Below, piece after piece: positions 1-8,596 of a stretch of 64,000 nucleotides of DNA. Under the pieces are notes generated by a model that was given only the letters and a program-made list of their open reading frames with translations, did no database searches and was not told the origin of the DNA. The stretch is taken from contig NZ_JANYMP010000008.1 in assembly GCF_025061645.1 (NCBI RefSeq), forward strand, positions 76,680 through 140,679. The letters run 5' to 3'. The position numbers and the translations under genes are program-made. The DNA comes from Umezawaea endophytica (GTDB taxonomy: Bacteria; Actinomycetota; Actinomycetes; Mycobacteriales; Pseudonocardiaceae). Position 1 is the first letter of the stretch; each line of letters begins with the position of its first letter.

Positions 1-628
1 CGTAGAGGTCCTTGGGGACGTCCAGGATCGCGGCCAGGATGATGATCATGATCTCGCCGGAGCCCCACAGGGTGAGCAGCGTCAGCGCGGGCTTCGACAG
101 GGCCGGGTCGTTGAACCACAGCGGACCGTCGATGCCGAACCAGCCGAGCACGGTGTTCACCGGACCGGTGCCGGGGTTGAACACGAAGACGAATGTCAGC
201 GTGGCCGCGACCGGCGGGATCAGCGAAGGCAGGTAGCAGAGCGTGCGGAGCAGGCTGTTGCCCGTGGTGACGCGCGCCAGGATCGAGGCGACACCGAGTC
301 CGAACGCGACCCGCAGGACCGTGATGACCACGACCAGCCACAGCGTGTTCGCCGCGGCCGTCTTGACCACCGGGTCGCCGGTGAACAGGTACACGAAGTT
401 GCGGAGGCCGACGAAGTCGGCGGTGTCGAGCCCGTTGTAGTTGGTCAGCGAGAAGTAGACCGTCGCCAACAACGGGTAGACGAAGAAGACCGCGACGCCG
501 ATCGCCCACGGCGCCAGGAAGAGGATCACCCACTTGCGGTTGCGGCCGCGGACCCGAGCCCGCCCCCTGGTGGGGGCGGGACGGGTGGTCGCGGGCTCCG
601 CTGTCCGACCAGCCAGGGTCGTGGTCAC
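1..628 (-). CDS. Sugar ABC transporter permease, MalF type (3' end cut by window edge)
   Basis: About 209 N-terminal residues are visible from a GTG start ten bases after the stop of the upstream binding-protein gene. After an Arg-rich cytoplasmic N-terminus comes a first membrane segment (FLAPWAIGVAVFFVYPLL), then a periplasmic stretch with VGLRNFVYLFTGDP and several more hydrophobic segments, the usual order of a MalF/UgpA-type binding-protein-dependent permease. The window ends at DVPKDLY, just before where the EAA cytoplasmic loop that contacts the ATPase should follow. It is the third gene of a ROK regulator, binding protein, permease operon. A second permease probably lies outside the window. 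The substrate cannot be told from the sequence. Confidence 0.9.
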   Translation of the reverse strand, partial: MTTTLAGRTAEPATTRPAPTRGRARVRGRNRKWVILFLAPWAIGVAVFFVYPLLATVYFSLTNYNGLDTADFVGLRNFVYLFTGDPVVKTAAANTLWLVVVITVLRVAFGLGVASILARVTTGNSLLRTLCYLPSLIPPVAATLTFVFVFNPGTGPVNTVLGWFGIDGPLWFNDPALSKPALTLLTLWGSGEIMIIILAAILDVPKDLY

Positions 629-638
629 GGTGCCCGCC

Positions 639-1979
639 CTACTTGCCGAGTGCCTTGGCGTCGTCGATCTGCTTGTCCAGCGTGGTCAGGCCGCCGCCGA
701 GGTCGGTGTTGGAGCCGGACTGCCAGGCCTCGCCGAAGTCGGACACGATCTTGAGGTACTGGTCGCCGATGGTGCTGGCGGGGTTGGACGTCAGGTTCTT
801 GTTCTGGAAGGCGTCCAGGAACGGCTTGAACGTGTCGCCCAGCTTCAGGTCGGGGCTGCTCAGCGAGGTCTTGGTGCTGGGCACGTTGTGCAGGCCGTTC
901 GCCAGGCCGACCAGCGCGTCGGTGTCGGACGTCAGGTACTTGATCAGGTCCCACGCCGCGCCGGGGTTCTTGGCGCCCTTGGGGATGCCGATGATCGTGC
1001 CGGTGGTGTAGCCGCCGCCGTAGTTCTCCGGTTTCGACGTCGGGAGCGCCGTCGTCCCGTAGTTCAGCGCGGGCGTCTGGTCGGCGAGGAACGCCGTGCG
1101 GTACTCGCCGTCGATCGCCATGGCGACCTTGCCCGCGTGGAAACCGTTGTCGGCGCTGTACTCCTGGCCGAGACCGGCGGTGAACTTCTGGAGGTTGTCC
1201 CAGCCGTAGAAGTCGATGAGCTCCTTCTGCCAGGTGAACATGTCCTTCCAGCCCTGGTCCTGGCCGAGGATGGACTTGCCGTCCTTGTCGATCCACTTGG
1301 CGCCGAACATCGTCGCCACGATCTGCGGCTTGAACGCGTAGAAGCCCATCTGGGGCAGGAAGCCCGCGACCTCGATGGAGCCGTCGGCGGCCTTGACGGT
1401 CGTCTTCTTGGCGAAGTCGAGCAGTTCGGCCGTGGTCTTCGGCGGGCTGGTCAGGCCTGCCTTCGCGAGCAGGTCCTTGTTGTAGTACAGGCCGTAGACG
1501 TCGGCCAGCATCGGCAGCGCGACCCGCTTGCCGTCGTACTCGGTGTAGTCGCGCACCGCCTGGGGGATGTCGTCCAGGTTGTACTTGTCCCGCTCGATGT
1601 ACGGCTTCAGGTCCTGCCACGCGCCGCTGGACGCGAACTGGCCGATGTTGTCCGTGGTGAACGAGATCGCCACGTCCGGCGGGTTGCCGCTGCGGATCGC
1701 CTGGGTGATCTTGTCGTCGTCCTGGCTGCCCTGGTTGTCGATCGTCACGTTCGGGTGCTTGGCGTGGTACTTGTCCAGCGCGTCCTTGACGAGACCCAGT
1801 TCGCGGTCGGCGAAGGCGCTCCAGACCTGGATGGTCACGGCCTGGTCGGAACTCGGGGCTTCGGCGGGGCCCGAGGCCGCGCCGCCGCCCGCGGTGCACG
1901 CGGCGGCCATGACGCCCGCCGTGGCGACGACGAGTGCTGACCGGAGGCGAAGCCGCGAACGGCCTGGCTTGGTGCGCAT
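639..1979 (-). CDS. Sugar ABC transporter substrate-binding lipoprotein
   Basis: A 446-residue extracellular solute-binding protein of the carbohydrate (MalE/UgpB-like) class. The ATG at 1979 is chosen over one seven codons upstream because AGGAGG lies six bases before it. Arg-rich start, hydrophobic signal segment and a cysteine after MAAA around residue 28 suggest lipoprotein processing, although the lipobox lacks the usual Leu at -3. The mature part has family hallmarks: VTIQVWSAF at its start, DDDKITQAIRSGNPPDVA, YGLYYNKDLLAKAG and GKVAMAIDGEYR. It sits between the ROK gene (17-base gap) and a permease gene (10-base gap), so the three are probably co-transcribed. Substrate unknown. Confidence 0.93.
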   Translation of the reverse strand: MRTKPGRSRLRLRSALVVATAGVMAAACTAGGGAASGPAEAPSSDQAVTIQVWSAFADRELGLVKDALDKYHAKHPNVTIDNQGSQDDDKITQAIRSGNPPDVAISFTTDNIGQFASSGAWQDLKPYIERDKYNLDDIPQAVRDYTEYDGKRVALPMLADVYGLYYNKDLLAKAGLTSPPKTTAELLDFAKKTTVKAADGSIEVAGFLPQMGFYAFKPQIVATMFGAKWIDKDGKSILGQDQGWKDMFTWQKELIDFYGWDNLQKFTAGLGQEYSADNGFHAGKVAMAIDGEYRTAFLADQTPALNYGTTALPTSKPENYGGGYTTGTIIGIPKGAKNPGAAWDLIKYLTSDTDALVGLANGLHNVPSTKTSLSSPDLKLGDTFKPFLDAFQNKNLTSNPASTIGDQYLKIVSDFGEAWQSGSNTDLGGGLTTLDKQIDDAKALGK

Positions 1980-1996
1980 TGGCCCTCCTGGGAGAT

Positions 1997-3238
1997 TCAA
2001 CGGTGGGTGGGGTGGGCGAAACCGACGGCCGCGTTGCCGTGGCGCGGGCCTCGGAAGGGTTCGGTCGTGGCGGCGGGTAGGCCGAACACCTGTTCCCTGG
2101 CAACGGAAAGAGCCGTGTGCAGTGCGCCGGAGCGCACCGGCTTCCCGGTGACCAGGGCGAGTTGGACGGGGGTGCGGGGCACCACCAGTTGGCGGATCTC
2201 CGCCGAGACGAGGTCGACGAGCGTCGTGCCGCCCGCCTGGGCCACGTCGCCGGAGAGGAGGATGAGTTCGGGGTCGAGGACGCTGATCACGCCCGCGACG
2301 CCGGTGGCGATGCGGCGGGCGAGGTCGATCAGGAACTCGCGGCCCGCGGGTCCCGAGCTGAGCGCCTTGCGGACGGCGCCCTCACCGGTGCGGGCAGCCA
2401 GGCCGTGCGCGCGGGCCAGTCGGACCAGCGCGCCGTTGTCCATGAGTTCACCGAAGGTGCCGCCGGTGCGGTCCGTCCCGGTCTCCGCGTTGGCGCGGTC
2501 GGGGATCTGGAGGCCGTCGATCTCGCCCGCGCCGCCCGTGGCGCCGCGCAGCAGGACGCCGTTGACGACCACCGCCGCGCCCACCGCGTCGGCGGGCCAG
2601 ATGAGGACGAAGTCGCGGACCTCGGTGGCCCGGCCCGCGATCATCTCCTCCACGGCGACCAGGTTGACGTCGTTCTCGACCGTCACGGTGGTGCCCAGGA
2701 GTTCGTGCAGTTCGGCGAGCAGGTCGAACCCGCCCCAGCCCGGCATGTGCGGGGCGTAGGCGAGCTTGCCCGTGGCGGGGTCCACCGCGCCGGGGCTGCC
2801 CACCACGACGTGGTGGAGCGCGTCCGGGGTGAGGCCCGCCTGGCCCGCGGCCTTGCTGACGGCGCTGTGGAACGCTTCCAGGACCTCGGCCTTGCCCGCC
2901 TTCGGCATCGGCGCGCTGTGCTCGGTGAGCAGCGCGCCGGAGATGTCGGCGATGGCCACGTCGACGTTGTCCGGGGTGAGGTCCACGGCCGCGACGTGCG
3001 CGAGTGCGCCGTTGACCGACCAGAGCTGGGCCCTCGGCCCCCGGCCGCCGCCGCGCAAACCGTTGCGCAGGACGGTGTCCGACTCCTCCAGCCTGGTGAG
3101 GAGCTGAGCGGTCGCGGGTTTGGATAGGCCGATCAGACCTTCCAGTTCGGCTCTCGTGAGAGGACCGTTGCGGAGCAGCGCCTCGATGGCGGCGCGGTCG
3201 TTGATCTCGCGCAGCAGCCGTGGGCTTCCGGCTCGCAT
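1997..3238 (-). CDS. ROK-family transcriptional repressor
   Basis: 413 residues. Residues about 12-70 form a winged helix (LTRAELEGLIGLSKPATAQLLTRL in part), followed by the ROK sugar-kinase-like fold from about residue 85, with VVVGSPGAVDPATGKL and the ENDVN segment near the sugar site. The protein contains no cysteine at all, so the ROK zinc motif (CxCGxxGCxE) is absent. Like NagC/XylR-type members it probably senses a sugar or sugar phosphate and represses the ABC importer genes that follow in the same direction. ATG 3238 is preceded by ACAGGAGATCCG. A promoter and a candidate operator lie directly upstream. Confidence 0.92.
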   Translation of the reverse strand: MRAGSPRLLREINDRAAIEALLRNGPLTRAELEGLIGLSKPATAQLLTRLEESDTVLRNGLRGGGRGPRAQLWSVNGALAHVAAVDLTPDNVDVAIADISGALLTEHSAPMPKAGKAEVLEAFHSAVSKAAGQAGLTPDALHHVVVGSPGAVDPATGKLAYAPHMPGWGGFDLLAELHELLGTTVTVENDVNLVAVEEMIAGRATEVRDFVLIWPADAVGAAVVVNGVLLRGATGGAGEIDGLQIPDRANAETGTDRTGGTFGELMDNGALVRLARAHGLAARTGEGAVRKALSSGPAGREFLIDLARRIATGVAGVISVLDPELILLSGDVAQAGGTTLVDLVSAEIRQLVVPRTPVQLALVTGKPVRSGALHTALSVAREQVFGLPAATTEPFRGPRHGNAAVGFAHPTHR

Positions 3239-3252
3239 CGGATCTCCTGTCT

Positions 3253-3270
3253 GTTAACTTTCCAGACTAT
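3253..3270 (-). promoter_or_regulatory. Candidate ROK operator before the importer operon
   Basis: GTTAACTTTCCAGACTAT (plus strand) is an A+T-rich stretch between the predicted -10 box and the start of the ROK gene, unlike the surrounding sequence. ROK repressors of actinobacteria usually bind A+T-rich sites of this kind overlapping their own promoter. Symmetry is weak, so the assignment is by position and composition only. Confidence 0.35.
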
Positions 3271-3278
3271 TTCGGGCA

Positions 3279-3307
3279 ACCGTAGTTACGGGGGTCACAA
3301 TCGTCAA
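3279..3307 (-). promoter_or_regulatory. Predicted vegetative promoter of the ROK/ABC operon
   Basis: On the minus strand TTGACG (3307-3302) and TACGGT (3284-3279) are 17 bases apart, the classical spacing for a principal-sigma promoter. It lies about 40 bases before the start codon of the ROK gene, with the candidate operator just downstream. Confidence 0.5.
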
Positions 3308-3373
3308 CACTCTTGCCGAACGCTGATGCGGGTCCGTTACCTGGGTAAGGTTTGCCTAAGGCAAGCTTGAGGC

Positions 3374-4012
3374 ATGACCGAGACCCGTCAGGAGTCCCTG
3401 GCCGAGCTGCTGGGTGGTCGCGGTGGGGCGATCGACGCCTCGCTGCCGCCCGTCGCCTTCGTCGTCGGCTGGCTGGCCGCCGGGCAGTCCGTGGTCGTCG
3501 GGGCCTGGGCCGCCGTGCTGTGCGGCGTGCTGGTGGGGGTCGTCCGGCTGGCTCGGGGCGAACGTCCCCGCGCCGCCGTCGTGAGCGTCCTGATGGTGGT
3601 GGTCGCCGCGCTGGTGGCGCTGTACACCGGGCGCGCGGAGGACTTCTTCCTCGTCCAGCTCCTGTCCAACGTGGCCAGTGCCCTGCTGTGGGCCGCGAGC
3701 ATCGTGGTGCGGTGGCCGCTGCTCGGGGTCGTCGTCGGGATCGTGGTGGGGCAGAAGACCAGGTGGCGCAAGGACCCGGCGCTGGTGCGGGCCTACGGGA
3801 TCGCGAGCTGGGCCTGGGTCGGGCAGTACGTGCTCCGCGTCCTCGTCTTCGGGTCGCTGTGGCTGACCGGGCAGGTGGTGGCGCTCGGCGTCGCCCGTGC
3901 CGCGCTGACCTGGCCGTTGCAGGCGGTGTGCCTGGCCGCGTCGTGGTGGCTGCTGCGCCGCGCGCTGCCCGAGGGCCATCCGGGCCTGCGGCACCCGCAG
4001 GTCGCCGAGTGA
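3374..4012 (+). CDS. DUF3159 family integral membrane protein
   Basis: 212 residues with five or six hydrophobic segments: around residues 27-60, 70-85, 100-130, 145-165 and 170-195. The acidic start TETRQESLAELLGGRGGAIDASLPP leading straight into a membrane segment is typical of the DUF3159 family of actinobacteria. Function unknown. It is divergent from the ROK gene and convergent with the kinase gene downstream (19-base gap). The Shine-Dalgarno (TTGAGGC) is weak. An imperfect palindrome resembling an iron-regulator box lies just upstream. Confidence 0.8.
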   Translation: MTETRQESLAELLGGRGGAIDASLPPVAFVVGWLAAGQSVVVGAWAAVLCGVLVGVVRLARGERPRAAVVSVLMVVVAALVALYTGRAEDFFLVQLLSNVASALLWAASIVVRWPLLGVVVGIVVGQKTRWRKDPALVRAYGIASWAWVGQYVLRVLVFGSLWLTGQVVALGVARAALTWPLQAVCLAASWWLLRRALPEGHPGLRHPQVAE

Positions 4013-4031
4013 CCCGAACGGCCTGACCGGC

Positions 4032-4973
4032 TCAGGCGGGCCTGGGGGCGGTGGGACCGAGCAGGTCCACGGCTGCCAGCCAGGCCGCGCCCGCCGCGCC
4101 TTCCGTCGCCAACCGCACGGGCGCCTTCGCCCTCGCGCTGAGCATCGCCCGCAGGCGGTCGCCCACCGGGCTCGACGGGCCGACCAGGCTGCCCACCAGG
4201 ACGATCGGCGTGGTCTCCTCGGGGTCCCTGGCGGCCATCGCCGTGTCCGCCAGGTAGGTCGCCGCCGCTTCCACGATCTCCTGCGCGTGCGGGTCCCGGT
4301 CCGCCGCCATGGCGCTGACCAGGGGCGCGTACCTCGCCAGGCCGATCGGCGGGGCGCTGTTCACCACGGTGATCAGCCTCGACCACATGCGGTGGCGCTC
4401 GGTGGTCTCCACCAGCGACATCCCCAGCACGGCCTCCGCCAGCGCCGACAGCGGGTCTGCTGTCTCCAACTGGGCCAGCGTGTCCCGCACGGCCGACCGG
4501 CCCATCCAGAACGCCGAGCCCTCGTCGCCCAGCAGCCAGCCGTAACCGCCGCTGGTCCTGGTCATCCGGTGGTCGACGATCTTCGCCGCGATCGACCCCG
4601 TGCCCGCGACCACCACCGTGCCGTCCGGGGACGCCGAGCCCGCGGCGAACGCCGCCTCGCTGTCCGTCACCACGCGCATCGGGCACCGCAGGCCCGCTCC
4701 CGTCCACGCCTCCTCGAAGAGGGTGGCCACCGCCGGGTCCGTCAGCTTGCTGGAGCCCGCCATGCCGAGGACTCCCGATTGGACCTTCCGGACGTCCAGG
4801 CCGTCCAGCGCGGCGCGCAGCGCGTCGCGGATCTGGGCCGCCGCCCTGGCGGGCGGGTGGGAGTTGGGGTTCGCGCCGCCCGCCACGCCCGCTCCCAGCC
4901 TGGTCCCGTCAAGGTCCAGCACGACCGCCCTGGTAGAGGTGCCGCCGGCGTCCAGTCCCACCACGAAGCCCAT
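4032..4973 (-). CDS. BadF/BadG-type ATPase, probable N-acetylglucosamine (amino-sugar) kinase
   Basis: 313 residues of the ASKHA fold. The phosphate-1 motif GLDAGGTSTRAVV is at residues 5-17, an acidic VTDSEAAFAAG segment follows near residue 110, and the phosphate-2 motif VAGTGSIA comes shortly after; GGYGWLLGDEGSAFW is characteristic of the GlcNAc kinase branch of BcrA/BadF proteins. It should phosphorylate free GlcNAc or glucosamine in the cytoplasm, feeding nagA and the SIS-domain enzyme of this window. No DasR-like site was seen before it and the SD is poor. Exact sugar specificity is inferred. Confidence 0.8.
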   Translation of the reverse strand: MGFVVGLDAGGTSTRAVVLDLDGTRLGAGVAGGANPNSHPPARAAAQIRDALRAALDGLDVRKVQSGVLGMAGSSKLTDPAVATLFEEAWTGAGLRCPMRVVTDSEAAFAAGSASPDGTVVVAGTGSIAAKIVDHRMTRTSGGYGWLLGDEGSAFWMGRSAVRDTLAQLETADPLSALAEAVLGMSLVETTERHRMWSRLITVVNSAPPIGLARYAPLVSAMAADRDPHAQEIVEAAATYLADTAMAARDPEETTPIVLVGSLVGPSSPVGDRLRAMLSARAKAPVRLATEGAAGAAWLAAVDLLGPTAPRPA

Positions 4974-5047
4974 TCGACCGAGTATGGCCGGAACGGGACG
5001 GGCCCGGCACACCCAACCGGGTACGCCGGACCCGCGATCCGGAGTGG

Positions 5048-8000
5048 TCAGTCGCGGTCGGTGACCTTCACGAGGTTGGCGCGCCGACCGGTCGCGTTGT
5101 GGTGCTGGAGGACCAGCAGCGAGCCCGCGCCGTCGGCGGCCAGCGCCGCTGGGTCGCGGTTGACCACCAGCTCGGTGCCCGGCGCGGCCAGGTAGGTCAG
5201 GGCGGCGTCGCCACCGCCCTGGAACCAGAGCCCCGGCTTGAGCGGGTCGAAGGACATCGGGGTGCCGATCTGGTCGATGACCCCGTCCTCGTTGCCCGGC
5301 GCGGTGTAGATGCCGTCCGTCGCCACCGTGTAGGTGATGCGGTGCGACGCGCCCGCCGGGTCGATGCCCAGCGCGGTCAGCGCCACCGGGAGGACCACCA
5401 CGTCGGTGTCCATGACGTTGGTGTCGACGTCGCCGTACTGGCCGTTGACCGGCTGCTCGTCCACGACGGTGCCGTCCGCCGACCTCGTCCTGGCGAGCCA
5501 GTGGTCCGCCTTCACGCTCCCGTTGGCGTCCTTGGGCTTCGCGACCACGGTGGTGAAGTCGGCCTGGCCGTCGCCGGTGGTGTCGATGGAGATCTCCGGC
5601 GTGTTGGTGCTGCCGAGGGTGACCCAGTTCGCCCACGTGGCGACGCCGAACGCGAGCAGCGCTTCGGCGGACCCGCCCTGCGCTTTCACCAGCGGAGCGG
5701 TGGAGGTCGCGCCCACGTAGCGGAGGTCGCCGCCCTTGGCCGTGGTGTTGGCCGCGCAGTCCGACTTCCTGACGTCGTCGCAGGCGGGCAGCTCGTCGCT
5801 GGTGCCCTGGAGCTCGAAGGCGCTGAGCAGCGAGCGGTAGGCGAGGTCGCCCTCGCCCTGGTCGACGCCGCGCCCGTCGACGGTCAGGACCCCGCGGTCA
5901 CCGGTGAACTCCGCCGCGCTCGTGGTCAGGTCCGCCACCGGCTTGGGGGCCGCGTAGACCGGGACCCGCAAGGCGGTGGGGTTCCCGCCGGGCTTGACGA
6001 CCAGCCTGCCGGACGCCTCGGCGAGGAACTGCCGCGCGTGGTCCGCCTGCTGCTTCACGACGGTCGGGTCGGCGGACTTGCGGAGCCGCGAAGGGTCGTC
6101 GACGCGCAGGGTGACCCGGAAGTCGGCCGTGCCGTGCGGCTGGAGGACGACCACGGGTGTCGACACGTCGAAGTCGACACCGGGGACGGACGTGACCGGC
6201 TGGTAGGAGATGGACGCGGTGCGGGGCCTGCCGCTCTTGTTGACGACCCGCACCGTCTTCGCCAGGGAGACCGGGCCCCCCACCTCGACCGGGCCGAAGG
6301 ACACGCCGACCGAGCCGGGGTCGTCCTCCACCATGGCCAGCACCTCGGTGCCGACCGCGGCGCGGGCGTCGACCCGGCCCGCGCCGACCCGCATCGGGGC
6401 CTCGGTGGTGCCGGTCGTGTTGTCGTCGCCGGACGTCACGTCGGCGCCCGCGGTGTTCACGACCGCGGCCTTGACCTCCTCCGGGGACCAGTCCGGGTGG
6501 GTTTCGCGGACCAGCGCGGCGATGCCCGCGACGTGCGGGGACGACATCGAGGTGCCGCCCTTGCTCGCGGCGTCCGTGCCGGTGCCGACGTCCGCCGACA
6601 GGATGGTGTCGCCGGGGGCCGCGACGTCCGGCTTGGCGGCGGTGGCGCCGCGGGCGCCCCTGGACGAGGTCGGGGTGATGGTGTCCGCGAGCTTCGGCGT
6701 GGTGGTGGGCACGTTCTTGCGGAGCGCGCCGGTCATGCGCACCTTGAGGGACCCGTTCTCCAGCGCGGGCCTCACCTGGTCCGTCGCGGTGCTGGTGAGC
6801 TGGAAGACCGGGATGGCGGCGTTGCCCGCGATGCTCGCGGTGAAGTTGTCGCGGGTGGAGGACAGGACGGCGCCCGCCGCGCCCGCGGCCTCCGCGTTGT
6901 CGGTGCGCACGGCCGATCCGCACTCGCGGGTCGACTCGTCGTCGTCCCACTCCAGCCAGGCGAACTTCCCCGCCACGCGCGCCTTGTCGGCGTCGGAGAA
7001 CGGCTCGCAGCCGTCCAGGTTCTCCGGGTCGGCGGGCGGGACGGCCTCCGCGGTCAGGTCCAGCGCGTCGTAGCCGGTGAAGTTCAGGCTGTACTGGCCC
7101 GCCCGCGTGGCGCCGTCCACCTCCAGGCCGTCGAGCACCGCGAACGCGTCCCTGGTGTTGGCCACCGCCAGCGCCTCCGGCGTGTTGGCCGGGGAACCGC
7201 CCACGTCGTAGAAGTCGCCGCCGTTGCCCGCCGAGGCGACGACGAGCACGCCCGCGGCGGTGATCTTGCGGACGAACAGGGAGTCCGGGTCGTCCTGGCC
7301 CGAGTAGTCGCCGCCGAGGGACAGGTTCACGACGTCGAGGTGGTCGGAGAAGTCGCCGTCGCCGTTCGGGTCCAGCGTCCAGTCGAGCGCCTGCGCGGTG
7401 AGGTTGGTGCTGCCCTCGCAGCCGAAGATCTTCACCGCGTAGAGCGACGCCTTCGGGGCCGTGCCGGGGCCGATCTTCATCTTGGCCAGCGCGTCGGCGT
7501 CGAGCGCCGAGTAGTCGCCGGTGAACGTCGAGCCGTCGGCGTTCTCGCCGTAGCCCGCCGCCGTGCCCGCGACGTGGGTGCCGTGGCCCGCGCAGTCGAG
7601 CGGGTTGTCGTCCGGCTTCGGCGTGGACTTCTCGGGGTAGCGGGCGTCGTAGTCGTCGCCGGAGAAGTCCTTGCCGCCCACCACCTTGGCGGTCGGGAAG
7701 ACGGACGGGGCCGCCGTCGTGCTGTCGACGGCGTCGTAGGCGGCGACGGTGCCGGGGCCGCCGAAGTCGGCGTGCGTGAAGTCGATCCCGGTGTCGACGA
7801 CGCCGACGCGCATCCCGTCACCGAGGCGGCCGGTCTGCTGCCACACCTTCAGCGCGTTGGTGAGCTGGACCGAACTGGCGTTGTGGACGAACTTGGGCAC
7901 GCTCAGGCGGACGGCCCTGACCTCGGGCATGGAGGCCAGCTCGCGGAGTTCGGCGGCGTCGGCCGTGACGACCACGCCGGGGACGGCGTTGGAGGTCTTG

Positions 8001-8377
8001 CCGACCTCCCTGGTCGCCGAGTCCTTGTCGCGCAGCGCGCGGAGGACCTTGTCGGCCTTGGCGTCGCTGCGCCGCCTGGTCTCCTTCGCCGCGGTGGTGG
8101 CCAGGTCGGTGCCCTCGCCCCTGGACCGCGCCGCGGTGTACGCCTCGACCGCGGGCGGCCCGGTCAGCTCGACGAACGCGGTCACGGTGCCGGTGGCCCG
8201 CGTGAGCGACTCGCCGACCCGCCCGACGATCGGCCCGCCCCCGACGGCGGGCACGGGGGTGGCGAGTGGGAGGTCCGGGACGGCGGACGCGGCGCCCGTG
8301 GCGTTCAGGAGGGCCGCGACCAGCAGCGCCGAGGCCGCGAGCACCCCGCTGGACCGGGGGGTCCGGTGGTTGTTCAT
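5048..8377 (-). CDS. Secreted S8 subtilisin-like serine protease with PA domain
   Basis: 1109 residues, long for the family. A Sec signal peptide (hydrophobic core about residues 11-32, ending near ASA) is followed by an I9-like propeptide region. The catalytic triad reads Asp195 in VVDTGIDFTHADF, His265 in CAGHGTHVAGTAAG and Ser610 in GGTSMSSPHVAG, with oxyanion Asn385 in ASAGN. A protease-associated insertion lies between His and Ser (about residues 455-555), and a long C-terminal beta-rich part of about 400 residues follows. Start ATG 8377 has GAAGGA upstream. Expected to degrade extracellular protein. It is transcribed away from the fucose operon and shares its 5' intergenic region. Confidence 0.93.
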   Translation of the reverse strand: MNNHRTPRSSGVLAASALLVAALLNATGAASAVPDLPLATPVPAVGGGPIVGRVGESLTRATGTVTAFVELTGPPAVEAYTAARSRGEGTDLATTAAKETRRRSDAKADKVLRALRDKDSATREVGKTSNAVPGVVVTADAAELRELASMPEVRAVRLSVPKFVHNASSVQLTNALKVWQQTGRLGDGMRVGVVDTGIDFTHADFGGPGTVAAYDAVDSTTAAPSVFPTAKVVGGKDFSGDDYDARYPEKSTPKPDDNPLDCAGHGTHVAGTAAGYGENADGSTFTGDYSALDADALAKMKIGPGTAPKASLYAVKIFGCEGSTNLTAQALDWTLDPNGDGDFSDHLDVVNLSLGGDYSGQDDPDSLFVRKITAAGVLVVASAGNGGDFYDVGGSPANTPEALAVANTRDAFAVLDGLEVDGATRAGQYSLNFTGYDALDLTAEAVPPADPENLDGCEPFSDADKARVAGKFAWLEWDDDESTRECGSAVRTDNAEAAGAAGAVLSSTRDNFTASIAGNAAIPVFQLTSTATDQVRPALENGSLKVRMTGALRKNVPTTTPKLADTITPTSSRGARGATAAKPDVAAPGDTILSADVGTGTDAASKGGTSMSSPHVAGIAALVRETHPDWSPEEVKAAVVNTAGADVTSGDDNTTGTTEAPMRVGAGRVDARAAVGTEVLAMVEDDPGSVGVSFGPVEVGGPVSLAKTVRVVNKSGRPRTASISYQPVTSVPGVDFDVSTPVVVLQPHGTADFRVTLRVDDPSRLRKSADPTVVKQQADHARQFLAEASGRLVVKPGGNPTALRVPVYAAPKPVADLTTSAAEFTGDRGVLTVDGRGVDQGEGDLAYRSLLSAFELQGTSDELPACDDVRKSDCAANTTAKGGDLRYVGATSTAPLVKAQGGSAEALLAFGVATWANWVTLGSTNTPEISIDTTGDGQADFTTVVAKPKDANGSVKADHWLARTRSADGTVVDEQPVNGQYGDVDTNVMDTDVVVLPVALTALGIDPAGASHRITYTVATDGIYTAPGNEDGVIDQIGTPMSFDPLKPGLWFQGGGDAALTYLAAPGTELVVNRDPAALAADGAGSLLVLQHHNATGRRANLVKVTDRD

Positions 8378-8556
8378 GTACTTCCTTCGTCAGGCGGCGG
8401 TGCCAGCTCAAGGGCATCGTTGGGCCTTCAGCCGCACGGTGTTCCCCCCAACGGCGGAGTGATGGACCATCAGACCGGCGGTATGGGCAGTTCTGGAAGA
8501 CCATTCATCGGACGACTTCCCGTCACGGCTCTAGACGGGAGCGGTCCCCGCCAGCT

Positions 8557-8571
8557 ATACATCCGATGTAT
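8557..8571. promoter_or_regulatory. Perfect palindromic operator before the L-fucose operon
   Basis: ATACATCCGATGTAT is a perfect inverted repeat (7+1+7). It lies 25 bases before the first gene of the catabolic operon, where the promoter should be. This size and A+T-rich arm pattern are typical of operators of FadR-type GntR repressors, and such a regulator is encoded at the other end of the cluster. Binding by that regulator is inferred from position. Confidence 0.6.
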
Positions 8572-8596
8572 TGCGTCACGACGAGGAGGAACAGCC

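Noticed and set aside
534..1940. Long open frame antisense to the ABC binding protein
   Set aside because: Composition is typical of a GC-rich shadow frame, while the minus-strand frame has lipoprotein signal, family motifs and SD.
8461..8471. GATGGACCATC palindrome in the subtilase leader
   Set aside because: Too short and without match to DasR or the fucose operator; expected by chance in this composition.
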